A DNA stretch of 64,000 bases from Myxococcales bacterium (lineage in GTDB: Bacteria > Myxococcota_A > Polyangia > Haliangiales > Haliangiaceae): contig JADJJK010000009.1 of the NCBI GenBank assembly GCA_016706545.1, forward strand, positions 1 to 64,000, read 5' to 3'. A program made the translations under genes and the position numbers. How positions within the stretch are numbered: position 1 is the stretch's first letter; every line of letters begins with the position of its first letter. A model generated the notes under the pieces. The model was not told where the DNA came from. It did no database searches and worked only from the letters and a program-made list of their open reading frames with translations. This document shows positions 19,994 through 28,025 of the stretch, piece after piece.

Positions 19994-22900
19994 ATGTCCT
20001 TGCTCGCCGCGCTGGAGGAGCTGCGCCGCCTGGCTCGGCAGGAAGCTTCTGACCGTGTGTGGTCGCAAGGGGTTAGCCTGGCCCGAGACCGCCGCGTGGA
20101 TGGTCTGTCGTCCTCGGACCGAGAGGTGGAGCTGGACGTGCGGATCCCTGGCCGGCCCACCCCGTTCTCGGTGGTGCTGCACCTGCAGGAGCACGAGTGG
20201 GAGTGCGATTGTCCGTCGAAGGAGGCGGTGTGCTCGCACGCGGTGGCGGCGATCTTGGCCATGATCCAGCACCAGGCTCCGGAAGCTAGCGCCGCCGCTG
20301 GCGCCAGCGAACAGGGGGGCAGCGCCCCCAGCGCTGCCGCAGCTCCAGCCGCCGCGGCGCTCGCCTTGCCCGCGCGGCGTGACAAGGCCCGCACCATCCG
20401 TTACCTGCTCGAGCCGGTGCCCGGAGGGGTGGCGGTGTCGCGCGTCGCCGTGGCCGCCACCGGCGCGCAGACCCCCATCACCGGCTCGGTGATGAGCAAC
20501 CTCGCGGCCTACGCCACCATCGACGCAGATCTCAAGGCGGACCCGCTGCTGACCGGCCGTGGTCCGCTCAGCGGCGAGCGCCTGGACAACCTGCTGGCCG
20601 CGCTGGCGCAGGCGCGGGATGTGCGCTGGCGCGGTGAGCCGGTGTCCACCGATCCGGATCCGGTCATGCCCCGCGTCGTCATCGAAGATTTCGGCAAGGG
20701 TGTCCGCGTGCGCATCACGCCAGACTCGGAGATCTCCGAGGTGGCGACCGTCGGGGTCGTGCGCGTCGGTCGCGTGCTGCGTCCCATCGGCGCGGTCGAT
20801 ATCTGCGGCTCACGGCTCGAGAAGCTGCCGCAGAACTACGACATCCCGCCGGCTGGCTTTGCCGAGCTGACCAGCCGCATGTTGCCGGCCCTGGCCGAGC
20901 GCATGGTGGTCGACGTGCTCACCAGCAAGCTGCCGGCGCTGGGCAGCCGCGAGCAGCCGCGCATGAGCTTCGACGTCAAGTACGACGGCAACGGCCTGTC
21001 GGTGCTGCCCCTGCTGGTCTACGGCGACCCGCCGCGCGCCCGCATCGATGGCAACCGCCTGGTCCACCTGTCCGGCTCGGTGCCCATCCGCGATCCCGGC
21101 GCCGAGCGCGAGCTGATCTTCCGCCTGCGCGATCAGCTCAACATGATCCCGGGCCGCCGCGTCGAGCTGGTCGGCCGTGACGCCAGCTCCGCGCAGGCCC
21201 GGCTCGCCGAATGGATCCGCCGCGACGTGGCCGGCGCGCGCGGCGACGGCGCGGTGAACCTGGAGGCCCAGGTCGAGATCCGTGGCTCGTCGGTGGACGT
21301 GGCGTTTGGCGCCGGCGGCCGCCAGGCCTCCTCGGAGGCGGTGGTGCGGGCGTGGCAAGCGGGCGTCGATCTGGTGCCGCTGATGGGCGGCGGCTGGGGC
21401 CGCGTGCCCATGGAGTGGATGGCGCGGCACGGCGTCAAGGTGGCAGACCTCCTGGCGGCGCGCACCGAGACCGGCCAGGTGCCGATCTACGCGCTGCCCG
21501 ATCTGGCCCGGCTGTGCGAGGACCTCGATCAGCCACCGCCGCCGGAGCTGGGCAAGCTGCGGCCGCTGCTCGACGGCTTCGAGCAGATTCCGCGCGCGGA
21601 GGCCCCGCCCTCGATCGCGCCGCTCTTGCGCCCGTATCAGCAGCGCGGCGTGGACTGGCTGGCGTTCTGCCGTCAGGCCGGCCTTGGCTGCGTGCTCGCC
21701 GACGACATGGGCCTTGGCAAGACCATCCAGGCGCTGGCCGCGGTCACCGGGCGCACGCTGGTGGTCTCGCCGACCAGCGTCCTGTTCAACTGGGCCGCGG
21801 AGATCTCGCGCTTCCGGCCGGACCTGCGGGTGCATCAATACCGCGGCACCCGCCGAGTCCTGGACCTTGGCGCCGATATCACGCTGACCTCGTATCCGCT
21901 CTTGCGCAACGACATCGACGAGCTCGCCGACATCGACTGGGACACCGTGATCCTCGACGAGTCGCAGACCATCAAGAACCCGGAGAGCCAGGTCGCGCGC
22001 GCCGCCTATCGCCTGCGCGCGCAGTGGCGCCTCACGCTGTCAGGCACGCCCATCGAGAACCGGCTCGAGGAGCTGTGGAGCCAGCTCCACTTCACAAACC
22101 CCGGCCTGCTCGGCGCGCGGGGGGACTTCATCGAGCGCTGGGCGGAGCCCATCTCCGAGGGCGACAGCAAGACCGCGGCGCGCCTGCGCGACCGCATCAG
22201 GCCGTTCGTGCTGCGCCGCATGAAGCGCGAGGTGGCGCCAGAGCTGCCGTCTCGCACCGACGCTGTGCTGTACGTGGAGCTGGACGAGGCCGAGCGCGTC
22301 ACCTACGACGCCATCCGCGCCGCCACGCAGCGCGACATCGTCGCCATGCTGGAGGCCGGTGGTGGCGTGATCGCCGCGCTGGAGGCGCTCCTGCGCCTGC
22401 GCCAGGCCGCGTGCCACACCGCGCTCTTGCCCGGGCAGATGAACGTGGGCAAGGGCGCGGTGGCGGCGCGCGTGGCCAAGGAGGCGCGGCAAGCTCGGGA
22501 GGCGCGGGACCTGGCGCAGCAAGCGGCGGCCGACGCGGACGCTGACCCCGCGGCGCTGGCCGACGCGGCTGACCTCGCCGACCAGGCGGAGCGCGAGGAG
22601 GTCGAGGCCGAAGGCGGTGTCGAGGCCGACGTCGAGGCCGACGTCGACGTCGAGACCGAGGCCGACGTCGAGGGCGAGAGCGAGGCGCTGCGCCTGGGGT
22701 CGTCGAAGGTGGCGCGGCTGCTCAGCGCGCTGTCGGACTTGACCGCCGAGGGGCACCGGGCGCTGGTGTTCTCGCAGTGGACCTCCTTGCTCGATCTGAT
22801 CGAGCCGCATCTGGGCGCCGCGGACATCGCCTATGTCCGCCTCGACGGCACGACCCGAGATCGCGCCAAGGTGGTGGAGTCGTTTCAAGCCGACGACGGC

Positions 22901-23203
22901 CCGCCGGTCATGTTGCTCTCGCTCAAGGCTGGCGGCACCGGCCTGAACCTCACCGCGGCAGATCACGTCTTCCTGGTGGACCCGTGGTGGAACCCCGCGG
23001 TGGAAGAGCAAGCCGCGGACCGCGCCCACCGCATCGGCCAGGACAAGCCGGTGATGGTGTATCGCCTGGTCGCCAAGGACACCGTGGAGGAGCGCATCCT
23101 GGAGCTGCAGGCCAAGAAGCGCTTGCTGGCCGAGAGCGCCCTCGGCGACGCGGGCCAGGCCACGGCGATCACGCGCGATGACCTGCTGGCGCTCCTGTCA
23201 TGA
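19994..23203 (+). CDS. SWIM-domain SNF2 helicase-like ATPase
   Basis: A 1069-aa protein. A SWIM zinc finger (CDCPSKEAVCSH, C-x-C-x6-C-x-H) lies near residues 65-80, an uncharacterised middle region follows, then a SNF2 ATPase: DDMGLGKTIQAL (Walker A, about 568-579), DESQ (motif II, about 654) and SGTPIENRLEELWS. The C-terminal helicase lobe has LKAGGTGLNLTAADHVFLVDPWWNP and QAADRAHRIGQ. A highly acidic Asp/Glu/Ala-rich insert at about 835-900 lies between the lobes. Bacterial relatives are DNA translocases of poorly known role. The ATG at 19994 is preferred over an upstream TTG. Its stop overlaps the esterase start. Confidence 0.85.
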   Translation: MSLLAALEELRRLARQEASDRVWSQGVSLARDRRVDGLSSSDREVELDVRIPGRPTPFSVVLHLQEHEWECDCPSKEAVCSHAVAAILAMIQHQAPEASAAAGASEQGGSAPSAAAAPAAAALALPARRDKARTIRYLLEPVPGGVAVSRVAVAATGAQTPITGSVMSNLAAYATIDADLKADPLLTGRGPLSGERLDNLLAALAQARDVRWRGEPVSTDPDPVMPRVVIEDFGKGVRVRITPDSEISEVATVGVVRVGRVLRPIGAVDICGSRLEKLPQNYDIPPAGFAELTSRMLPALAERMVVDVLTSKLPALGSREQPRMSFDVKYDGNGLSVLPLLVYGDPPRARIDGNRLVHLSGSVPIRDPGAERELIFRLRDQLNMIPGRRVELVGRDASSAQARLAEWIRRDVAGARGDGAVNLEAQVEIRGSSVDVAFGAGGRQASSEAVVRAWQAGVDLVPLMGGGWGRVPMEWMARHGVKVADLLAARTETGQVPIYALPDLARLCEDLDQPPPPELGKLRPLLDGFEQIPRAEAPPSIAPLLRPYQQRGVDWLAFCRQAGLGCVLADDMGLGKTIQALAAVTGRTLVVSPTSVLFNWAAEISRFRPDLRVHQYRGTRRVLDLGADITLTSYPLLRNDIDELADIDWDTVILDESQTIKNPESQVARAAYRLRAQWRLTLSGTPIENRLEELWSQLHFTNPGLLGARGDFIERWAEPISEGDSKTAARLRDRIRPFVLRRMKREVAPELPSRTDAVLYVELDEAERVTYDAIRAATQRDIVAMLEAGGGVIAALEALLRLRQAACHTALLPGQMNVGKGAVAARVAKEARQAREARDLAQQAAADADADPAALADAADLADQAEREEVEAEGGVEADVEADVDVETEADVEGESEALRLGSSKVARLLSALSDLTAEGHRALVFSQWTSLLDLIEPHLGAADIAYVRLDGTTRDRAKVVESFQADDGPPVMLLSLKAGGTGLNLTAADHVFLVDPWWNPAVEEQAADRAHRIGQDKPVMVYRLVAKDTVEERILELQAKKRLLAESALGDAGQATAITRDDLLALLS

Positions 23204-24258
23204 GCGGCCGCGCTTCCAACGTCGCTGGCGCGAGCTCGGAGCGGGCGGCGCGTCGTCGCGCAGGCCGCGTGCGCGCTGGGCTGGTGATCGCGACCGGCCT
23301 GCTCCTGGCCGCTGGCGCCTGCAAGCGCGGCAACCCCGCCACCGAGCAGGACCCAGCGACGCCAGCGACGCCAGCGACGCCTGTGACGTCTGTGACGCCT
23401 GGCGCAGCGACGACGCCAGTGACGCCTGGCGCAGCGACGACGCCAGTGACGCCTGGCGCAGCGCTGGGCGAGGGCGAGCACCACCTGCGCGTCGACGGCC
23501 GCGAGCTGCTGCTCCACGTGCCCGCGGCGGCGACCGCCACCTTGTCGCCGCTGGTGGTGTACTTGCATCACCTGGGGGGCGATGGCAGCGAGGGCGAGGG
23601 GCTCTTTGGGCTGCGCACGCTGTCCCAGGAGCGCGGCTACGTGTATGCCGTGCCGCGCTCGCTCGCGACCGGTCGGGAGCCGGCGTGGAACGCCACGGAT
23701 GCGTGCTGTGAGCCCCGCCAGGTCACCGACGACTCCGCGTACCTCGTCCGGGTGCTCGCGGAGCTCCGCGCTCGCGTCCAGATCGATCCGCGGCGCATCT
23801 ACCTGGTGGGCCACTCAAACGGCGGCTTCATGTCGTATCGCTTCGCCTGCGATCACGCAGAACTGGTGGCTGGCATCGCCAGCATCGCCGGCGCGATGTG
23901 GCGCGACGTGACGCGATGCCGGCCGTCTTCGCCCGTCTCGATCCTCCACGTCCACGGCACCGCGGACGCGACCATCCGCATCGACGGCGGCGTGTTTCGC
24001 GGCGGCGTCTATCCGTCCGCCCAGCTCGCGGTCTCGAGCTGGGCTGGCTTCAACCGCTGCCGCACCCCTGCGGTCTCGGCGCCGGTGTTCACGCTGTCGA
24101 CGCGCCCGGCCCAGGCCACGCCCACCACCTACACGGGCTGCGCCGAGGGCACCGAGGTCGCGCTGTGGAGCCTCGCGGGCGCCGATCATTTCCCCCTCGA
24201 GGGCAAGGCCGCTGGCGCCGCCGTCCTCGATTGGCTGTGGGCCCATCCCAAGCCCTAG
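23200..24258 (+). CDS. Secreted esterase / PHB depolymerase-like lipoprotein
   Basis: A 352-aa alpha/beta-hydrolase of the LpqC/PHB-depolymerase-like family. A signal segment ends in lipobox LAAGAC (about residues 37-42), so it is a lipoprotein. A Thr/Pro-rich linker (PATPATPATPV...) follows, then the hydrolase with LVVYLHHLGGDGSEGEG (oxyanion region), nucleophile motif GHSNGG (Ser at about 207), HGTADATI (Asp) and ADHFPLEG (His). Feruloyl or polyester ester bonds are plausible substrates. The ATG overlaps the helicase stop by 4 bp, so the two genes are co-transcribed despite unrelated functions. Confidence 0.78.
   Translation: MSGRASNVAGASSERAARRRAGRVRAGLVIATGLLLAAGACKRGNPATEQDPATPATPATPVTSVTPGAATTPVTPGAATTPVTPGAALGEGEHHLRVDGRELLLHVPAAATATLSPLVVYLHHLGGDGSEGEGLFGLRTLSQERGYVYAVPRSLATGREPAWNATDACCEPRQVTDDSAYLVRVLAELRARVQIDPRRIYLVGHSNGGFMSYRFACDHAELVAGIASIAGAMWRDVTRCRPSSPVSILHVHGTADATIRIDGGVFRGGVYPSAQLAVSSWAGFNRCRTPAVSAPVFTLSTRPAQATPTTYTGCAEGTEVALWSLAGADHFPLEGKAAGAAVLDWLWAHPKP
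23341..23463 (+). repeat. Coding microrepeat in esterase linker
   Basis: Units GACGCCAGC and then a 27-bp unit containing CCAGTGACGCCTGGCGCAGC are repeated in tandem and encode the Thr/Pro/Ala linker between lipobox and hydrolase domain. Confidence 0.7.
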
Positions 24259-24332
24259 CAAGAGCCCTGTGAGGCTGGCGCTGTCGCGGCCGCGGCCTCG
24301 AAATGAAAAAAGCCTGTTGTCCGAAATGCCTT

Positions 24333-24358
24333 TGGGACGTAATTTGTATCGGTGATAC
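24333..24358 (+). promoter_or_regulatory. Sigma54-like promoter and overlapping palindrome
   Basis: TGGGACG-TAAT-TTGTA at 24333-24348 resembles the -24/-12 consensus TGGCACG-N4-TTGCA, with GG kept but GC changed to GT. GTATC-GGT-GATAC, a perfect dyad at 24346-24358, overlaps the -12 element. Together they look like the promoter/operator of the V4R gene; low A+T elsewhere makes this AT-rich patch stand out. Confidence 0.35.
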
Positions 24359-24402
24359 CAAATCCGGTGCCGGGTAATGACCGCATTGACGTGAAGAACG
24401 CG

Positions 24403-24825
24403 ATGTCGGTGGATCGCCCAACCTTGGGCGATCAATCTGCCATCGCGCTCTATCGTCTGCTCCGGCTGGTGGCTCTCGAGGACATCATCGGTCGCGGCGC
24501 CGCCGGCACCGCCTATGTGGCCGGCAAGAAGCTCGGCGTCGCCCTTGGCCTCACCAGCCTCGACGCCTTGCTGAGCGTCTGCAACTCGCTGTCGCTTGGC
24601 ATCATCAAGGTCCCGGTGCTCACCGAGTCTCGCATCTATGTGGAGGTCTACGAGTGCGTGACCTGCTCGGGGATGCGTCCGGTGGGCCGGACGCTGTGCC
24701 AGTTCGAGGCCGGCATCGTCGCCGGCGCGGTGCAGACGATCACCGGCAAGTCGACGCGGGCCAAGGAGCTCACCTGCATCGGAGGACTTGGCCACGACAA
24801 CTGCGGCATCGAGATCTTGCTCTGA
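24403..24825 (+). CDS. V4R (4-vinyl reductase-like) sensor protein
   Basis: A stand-alone V4R-domain protein of 140 aa (157 aa if a GTG at 24352 is used). The family pattern is clear: ALEDIIGRGAAGTAYVAGKKLG at the start, VYECVTCSGM and GRTLCQFEAGIVAG in the middle, and ELTCIGGLGHDNCGIEI at the end, with the conserved cysteines. V4R domains bind small hydrophobic ligands and are found at the N-terminus of XylR-type sigma54 activators or alone. No output domain is attached, so it may feed another regulator. It is preceded by an AT-rich candidate promoter and is convergent with the SDR gene. Confidence 0.75.
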   Translation: MSVDRPTLGDQSAIALYRLLRLVALEDIIGRGAAGTAYVAGKKLGVALGLTSLDALLSVCNSLSLGIIKVPVLTESRIYVEVYECVTCSGMRPVGRTLCQFEAGIVAGAVQTITGKSTRAKELTCIGGLGHDNCGIEILL

Positions 24826-24831
24826 GACGCG

Positions 24832-25824
24832 CTACAACATGCCGTGGGCGCGGAACCAGTCGAGCGAATCGCGGATGGCGGGCTCGATGGGGCTGATGCG
24901 GTACCCAAGCTCGCGCTCGGCCTTGGCGCTGGTGAAGCGGAAGCGATCGGTGTAGGCGAACCGGACCTGCACCGAGTTGACCACCGGATCGACGCCCAGG
25001 CGCTCGAGCAGATCGCCCCACAGGCCCACCAGCCGCGCGGCGGCGTGGGGCAAGCCCAGGCGCGGCGGCGCCACGTTGGCGAGCTTGGCGGTCAGCTCCA
25101 TCACCGCGCGGTAGGACAGCTCGTGTCCACCCAGGATATAGCGCTCGCCGCGCTTGCCCTGATGCCACGCGGCGATCATGCCGCGCGCCACGTCGCGCAC
25201 GTCGACGAAGGTGTTGGTGCCCGGGGTGTGGCCCGGGATCTTGCGGCGGGCCACGTCACGCAAGAGCTTGCCGGAGCTGGGGCGAGCATCGCGCGGGCCG
25301 AACATGTAGCCGGGGTTGACGACCACCGCGTCGAGCCGCGCGTCGGCGCAGGCCGCCATCACCAGCAGCTCGGCTTCGTGCTTGGTCGCGGCGTACGCAT
25401 CGATGGCGCCAAAGCCCGGGTAGCCCCACGGCGCGGTCTCGTCGCTGGGCTCGCCATCGCGCGACAGCCCGATGGCGGCCACCGTGGAGGTGTGGACCAT
25501 CCTTGGCACCTTGGCCCGCGTCACCGCCTCGATGACGTTGCGGGTGCCGTCCACGTTGGTGGCCCGGAGCTCCGCGTCTTCCTTCTGCCGCACGCTGACC
25601 GCGGCGGCGCAGTGAAACACCACGTCGCAGCCGGTGAAGGCGGTGGCGAGCGCGTCCGCCTGTCCAAGCTCCGCGGTGCGCCAGTCGATGGCCAGATCTT
25701 CCAGGTGCTGCGCCTTGGTGGACGCGCGCCGGGTTGCCACGACCTGGTGGCCCGCGGCCAGGAGCTCCGCCGCCAGGTTTGCACCCAGCAGGCCGCTGGC
25801 GCCGGTGATCGCTGCTCTTGCCAT
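24832..25824 (-). CDS. NAD(P)-dependent epimerase/dehydratase-like SDR
   Basis: A 330-aa extended short-chain dehydrogenase of the dihydroflavonol-reductase/3-beta-HSD-like group. The Rossmann motif TGASGLLG is at residues 7-14 and the catalytic YAATK at 144-148, with HTSTVAAIG just before. The segment VVVNPGYMFGPRD is typical of this group, which includes hopanoid-associated HpnA and sugar-nucleotide enzymes. Substrate unknown. It is divergent from the MNIO operon and convergent with the V4R gene, without an obvious partner. Confidence 0.8.
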   Translation of the reverse strand: MARAAITGASGLLGANLAAELLAAGHQVVATRRASTKAQHLEDLAIDWRTAELGQADALATAFTGCDVVFHCAAAVSVRQKEDAELRATNVDGTRNVIEAVTRAKVPRMVHTSTVAAIGLSRDGEPSDETAPWGYPGFGAIDAYAATKHEAELLVMAACADARLDAVVVNPGYMFGPRDARPSSGKLLRDVARRKIPGHTPGTNTFVDVRDVARGMIAAWHQGKRGERYILGGHELSYRAVMELTAKLANVAPPRLGLPHAAARLVGLWGDLLERLGVDPVVNSVQVRFAYTDRFRFTSAKAERELGYRISPIEPAIRDSLDWFRAHGML

Positions 25825-25972
25825 GGCCCAAGGTTATGCCAGATCTTCCAGCGCTCCGCGCGATCTGCCTGAAACTCCTGGCGAAGAGCTGGTGCCCGCG
25901 GCGCGGCGCTGGCGCGGCGGGGCGCTGGCGCCGCGGCGCTTCGCTTCGCGCAAATAAGTTCCCTGGTAACCA

Positions 25973-25983
25973 GCGGCGGCGAG
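25973..25983. promoter_or_regulatory. Palindrome upstream of the MNIO operon
   Basis: CTGGT-A-ACCAG is a perfect 11-bp palindrome about 50 bp upstream of the precursor gene start, in a locally AT-richer patch (CAAATAAGTT). Candidate operator; inference only. Confidence 0.3.
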
Positions 25984-26032
25984 CGGCGTTGTAGGCTGTG
26001 CGACCTCCCTTCTTCAACCTCCGAGAATCCAC

Positions 26033-26269
26033 ATGAAGATCACGACCAAGTCCCTGCTCCTTGCTTCTGCTCTCACTGGCGCGCTCGCCGGCAACGCGAT
26101 GGCCGAGGAGGCCAAGAAGCAGGAAGCCCCCAAGGCGGACGCCTCCAAGGACGCCAAGAAGACCGACGACGCCAAGAAGGCCGAAGCCCCCAAGGCCGGC
26201 ACTGACAAGGCCAAGGCCAAGGACAAGGCCAACTGCGGCGGTCCCAACGGCTGCGGCGGCAAGAAGTAA
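26033..26269 (+). CDS. Putative RiPP precursor peptide (MNIO substrate)
   Basis: A 78-aa secreted peptide: signal peptide MKITTKSLLLASALTGALAG...AMA (cleavage after residue 24), then a Lys/Ala/Glu-rich region (EEAKKQEAPKADASKDAKK) and a C-terminal core NCGGPNGCGGKK with two cysteines (68 and 74). It is followed 29 bp later by a DUF692 enzyme and a DUF2063-like protein, the arrangement of bufferin/HvfA-type clusters whose precursors are exported after cysteine modification. Its core differs from the EGKCG repeats of HvfA as I know them. The modification on these cysteines is therefore predicted, not known. Confidence 0.75.
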   Translation: MKITTKSLLLASALTGALAGNAMAEEAKKQEAPKADASKDAKKTDDAKKAEAPKAGTDKAKAKDKANCGGPNGCGGKK

Positions 26270-26298
26270 GGCCCAGCTCGCCTCCGGCGGCTCTTCGC

Positions 26299-27174
26299 AT
26301 GTCGGCCAATCGCTTCAACGCGCACTCGGCGCTGGGCGTGGGGGTTGGCCTGCGCGCGCCGCACCTGGACGATCTCTTCGCCGCGCCCGAGAAGCTGCCG
26401 CTCGACTGGTTCGAGATCATCGCCGAGAACTTCATGGTCGACGGCGGCCGGCCGCTCCAGACGCTGGAGCAGGTGCGCTCGCGCTATCCGGTCATCCCGC
26501 ATGGCGTGTCCACCTACGTCGGCTCGGCGCAGGGCCTGGATCCAGCTCACCTGCGGCGGCTCAAGGCGCTGGTGCGGCGCATCGAGGCGCCGTGGGTCTC
26601 GGACCACCTGTGCTGGGGCGCGGTGGATGGCCACACCAGCCACGACCTCTTGCCGCTGCCCTATACGTCGGAGGTCGCGCGCTTGTGCGCGGCCAACATC
26701 CGCCAGGTGCAAGATGTCCTGGAGGTGCCCTTTGTCATCGAGAACGTCAGCTCGTACGCCGAGTTTCGCGCGTCGACGATGACCGAGTGGCAGTTCGTGA
26801 CCGAGGTGGCGGAGCAAGCGGACTGCGGCCTCTTGCTGGACGTCAACAACGTCTACGTGTCCTCGGTCAACCACGGCTTTGATCCGCGCACCTACCTGGC
26901 CGCGATCCCGGCCGAGCGGGTGGCGCAGCTCCACCTGGCTGGTCACGCGCGCTTCGAGAGCTTCATCATCGACACGCACGACGCGCCGGTGGCCGACGCG
27001 GTGTGGCAGCTCTACGCCGAGACCCTGGCGCGGCTGGGCCCCACGCCCACGCTGCTCGAGTGGGACGCGCAGCTCCCCACGTTCGCAGAGCTGCTCGCCG
27101 AGGCCGGCAAGGCGGCCAAGCTGCTCGCCGAGGTGACCGCCGCGGCGGCGCCGGGAGCGGCTCGTGCGGGTTGA
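26299..27174 (+). CDS. DUF692 multinuclear iron oxidase (MNIO), MbnB/BufB-like
   Basis: A 291-aa TIM-barrel enzyme of the DUF692/MNIO family, whose members (MbnB, BufB, HvfB) use two or three iron atoms and O2 to convert precursor cysteines into oxazolone/thioamide or thiooxazole groups. Metal-ligand motifs are present in order: GLRAPHLDD, WVSDHLCWG, VIENVSSYAEF, LLLDVNNVYVSS, QLHLAGH, IIDTHDAPV and LLEWD. The neighbours, an upstream two-Cys peptide and a downstream DUF2063-like partner overlapping by 11 bp, make a complete three-gene cassette. Confidence 0.88.
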   Translation: MSANRFNAHSALGVGVGLRAPHLDDLFAAPEKLPLDWFEIIAENFMVDGGRPLQTLEQVRSRYPVIPHGVSTYVGSAQGLDPAHLRRLKALVRRIEAPWVSDHLCWGAVDGHTSHDLLPLPYTSEVARLCAANIRQVQDVLEVPFVIENVSSYAEFRASTMTEWQFVTEVAEQADCGLLLDVNNVYVSSVNHGFDPRTYLAAIPAERVAQLHLAGHARFESFIIDTHDAPVADAVWQLYAETLARLGPTPTLLEWDAQLPTFAELLAEAGKAAKLLAEVTAAAAPGAARAG

Positions 27175-28003
27175 CGAGCTCGAGGAGCTGCAGCGCCAGG
27201 TCCTGGCGGCGCTGCGCGCGCCGCTCGTGGGCCCAAGCCGCGAGCGCACCGAGCTGCCCCTGAGCGCCCGGGTGATGCCGGAGAGCTTCGCCGCCACCGC
27301 CGAGCGCTACCTCACGCCATCGGCCGCGCTGACGCCGCCCGCGCGGCTGGAGCTGTATCACCGGCAGTACTGGTTCCGCTTGCTCGACGCGCTGACCGAC
27401 GACTTCCCCGCGCTCCGCTCGCTCTTGGGGCCGCGCGCCTTCGCCGCGCTGCTGGAGGCGTATCTCGACAGCGCGCCGCCGCGCGTCGCCAACCTGCGGC
27501 AGCTCGGCGCCGACCTGCCCGCCTTCCTCGCCAGCGGCGCCGTGACCACGCCGCACCTGGTGTGCGCCCAGGAGCTGGCGCGCCTGGAGGTGGCGTGGCT
27601 CACCGCGTTCGAGGCCGCGGAGGCCCCGCCGCCGACCGCGGCGCAGCTCTCCACCAGCGCGCTGGCGCTGCAGCCGCACGTGACCCTGGTGGCCTTGCGC
27701 TCGCACGCCGACAGCGTGTGGCACCGCGCCAACGAGTCCAGGCCGCGCGGCCGCGTGCGCCCGCCGGCGGCCACGCCCGCGCGCTTCGTGGCGGTGTTCC
27801 GGCTCGCCCTGGCCCGCCAGATGGAGCGCTTGCACCCCGCGGCCCACGCGCTGCTGGCTTCGCTGCAGGAGCAGGGCTCGCTGGCGGTGGCGCTGGAGGC
27901 CGCCGCGCCGCTCTTGCCGGCGCGCCGCGGCAGCGCGCTGGTGGAGAGCTGGTTTCGCAAGTGGACGGCCGAGCGCTGGCTCGCGCTGCGCGAGCCGGCC
28001 TGA
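27164..28003 (+). CDS. DUF2063-like MNIO partner (BufC/HvfC/MbnC-like)
   Basis: A 279-aa protein related to the DUF2063 family. Such proteins bind the precursor leader and dock it on the DUF692 enzyme (known for MbnC and BufC). Visible family features are ARLELYHRQYWFRLLDALTDDFPALRSLLG and the helical segment ARFVAVFRLALARQMERL. It begins with a GTG at 27164 that overlaps the end of the MNIO gene, which indicates translational coupling. It is convergent with the redoxin gene, from which it is separated by 22 bp. Confidence 0.75.
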   Translation: MRVDELEELQRQVLAALRAPLVGPSRERTELPLSARVMPESFAATAERYLTPSAALTPPARLELYHRQYWFRLLDALTDDFPALRSLLGPRAFAALLEAYLDSAPPRVANLRQLGADLPAFLASGAVTTPHLVCAQELARLEVAWLTAFEAAEAPPPTAAQLSTSALALQPHVTLVALRSHADSVWHRANESRPRGRVRPPAATPARFVAVFRLALARQMERLHPAAHALLASLQEQGSLAVALEAAAPLLPARRGSALVESWFRKWTAERWLALREPA

Positions 28004-28025
28004 GCCCCAGCCTGAGCCCGCCGGG

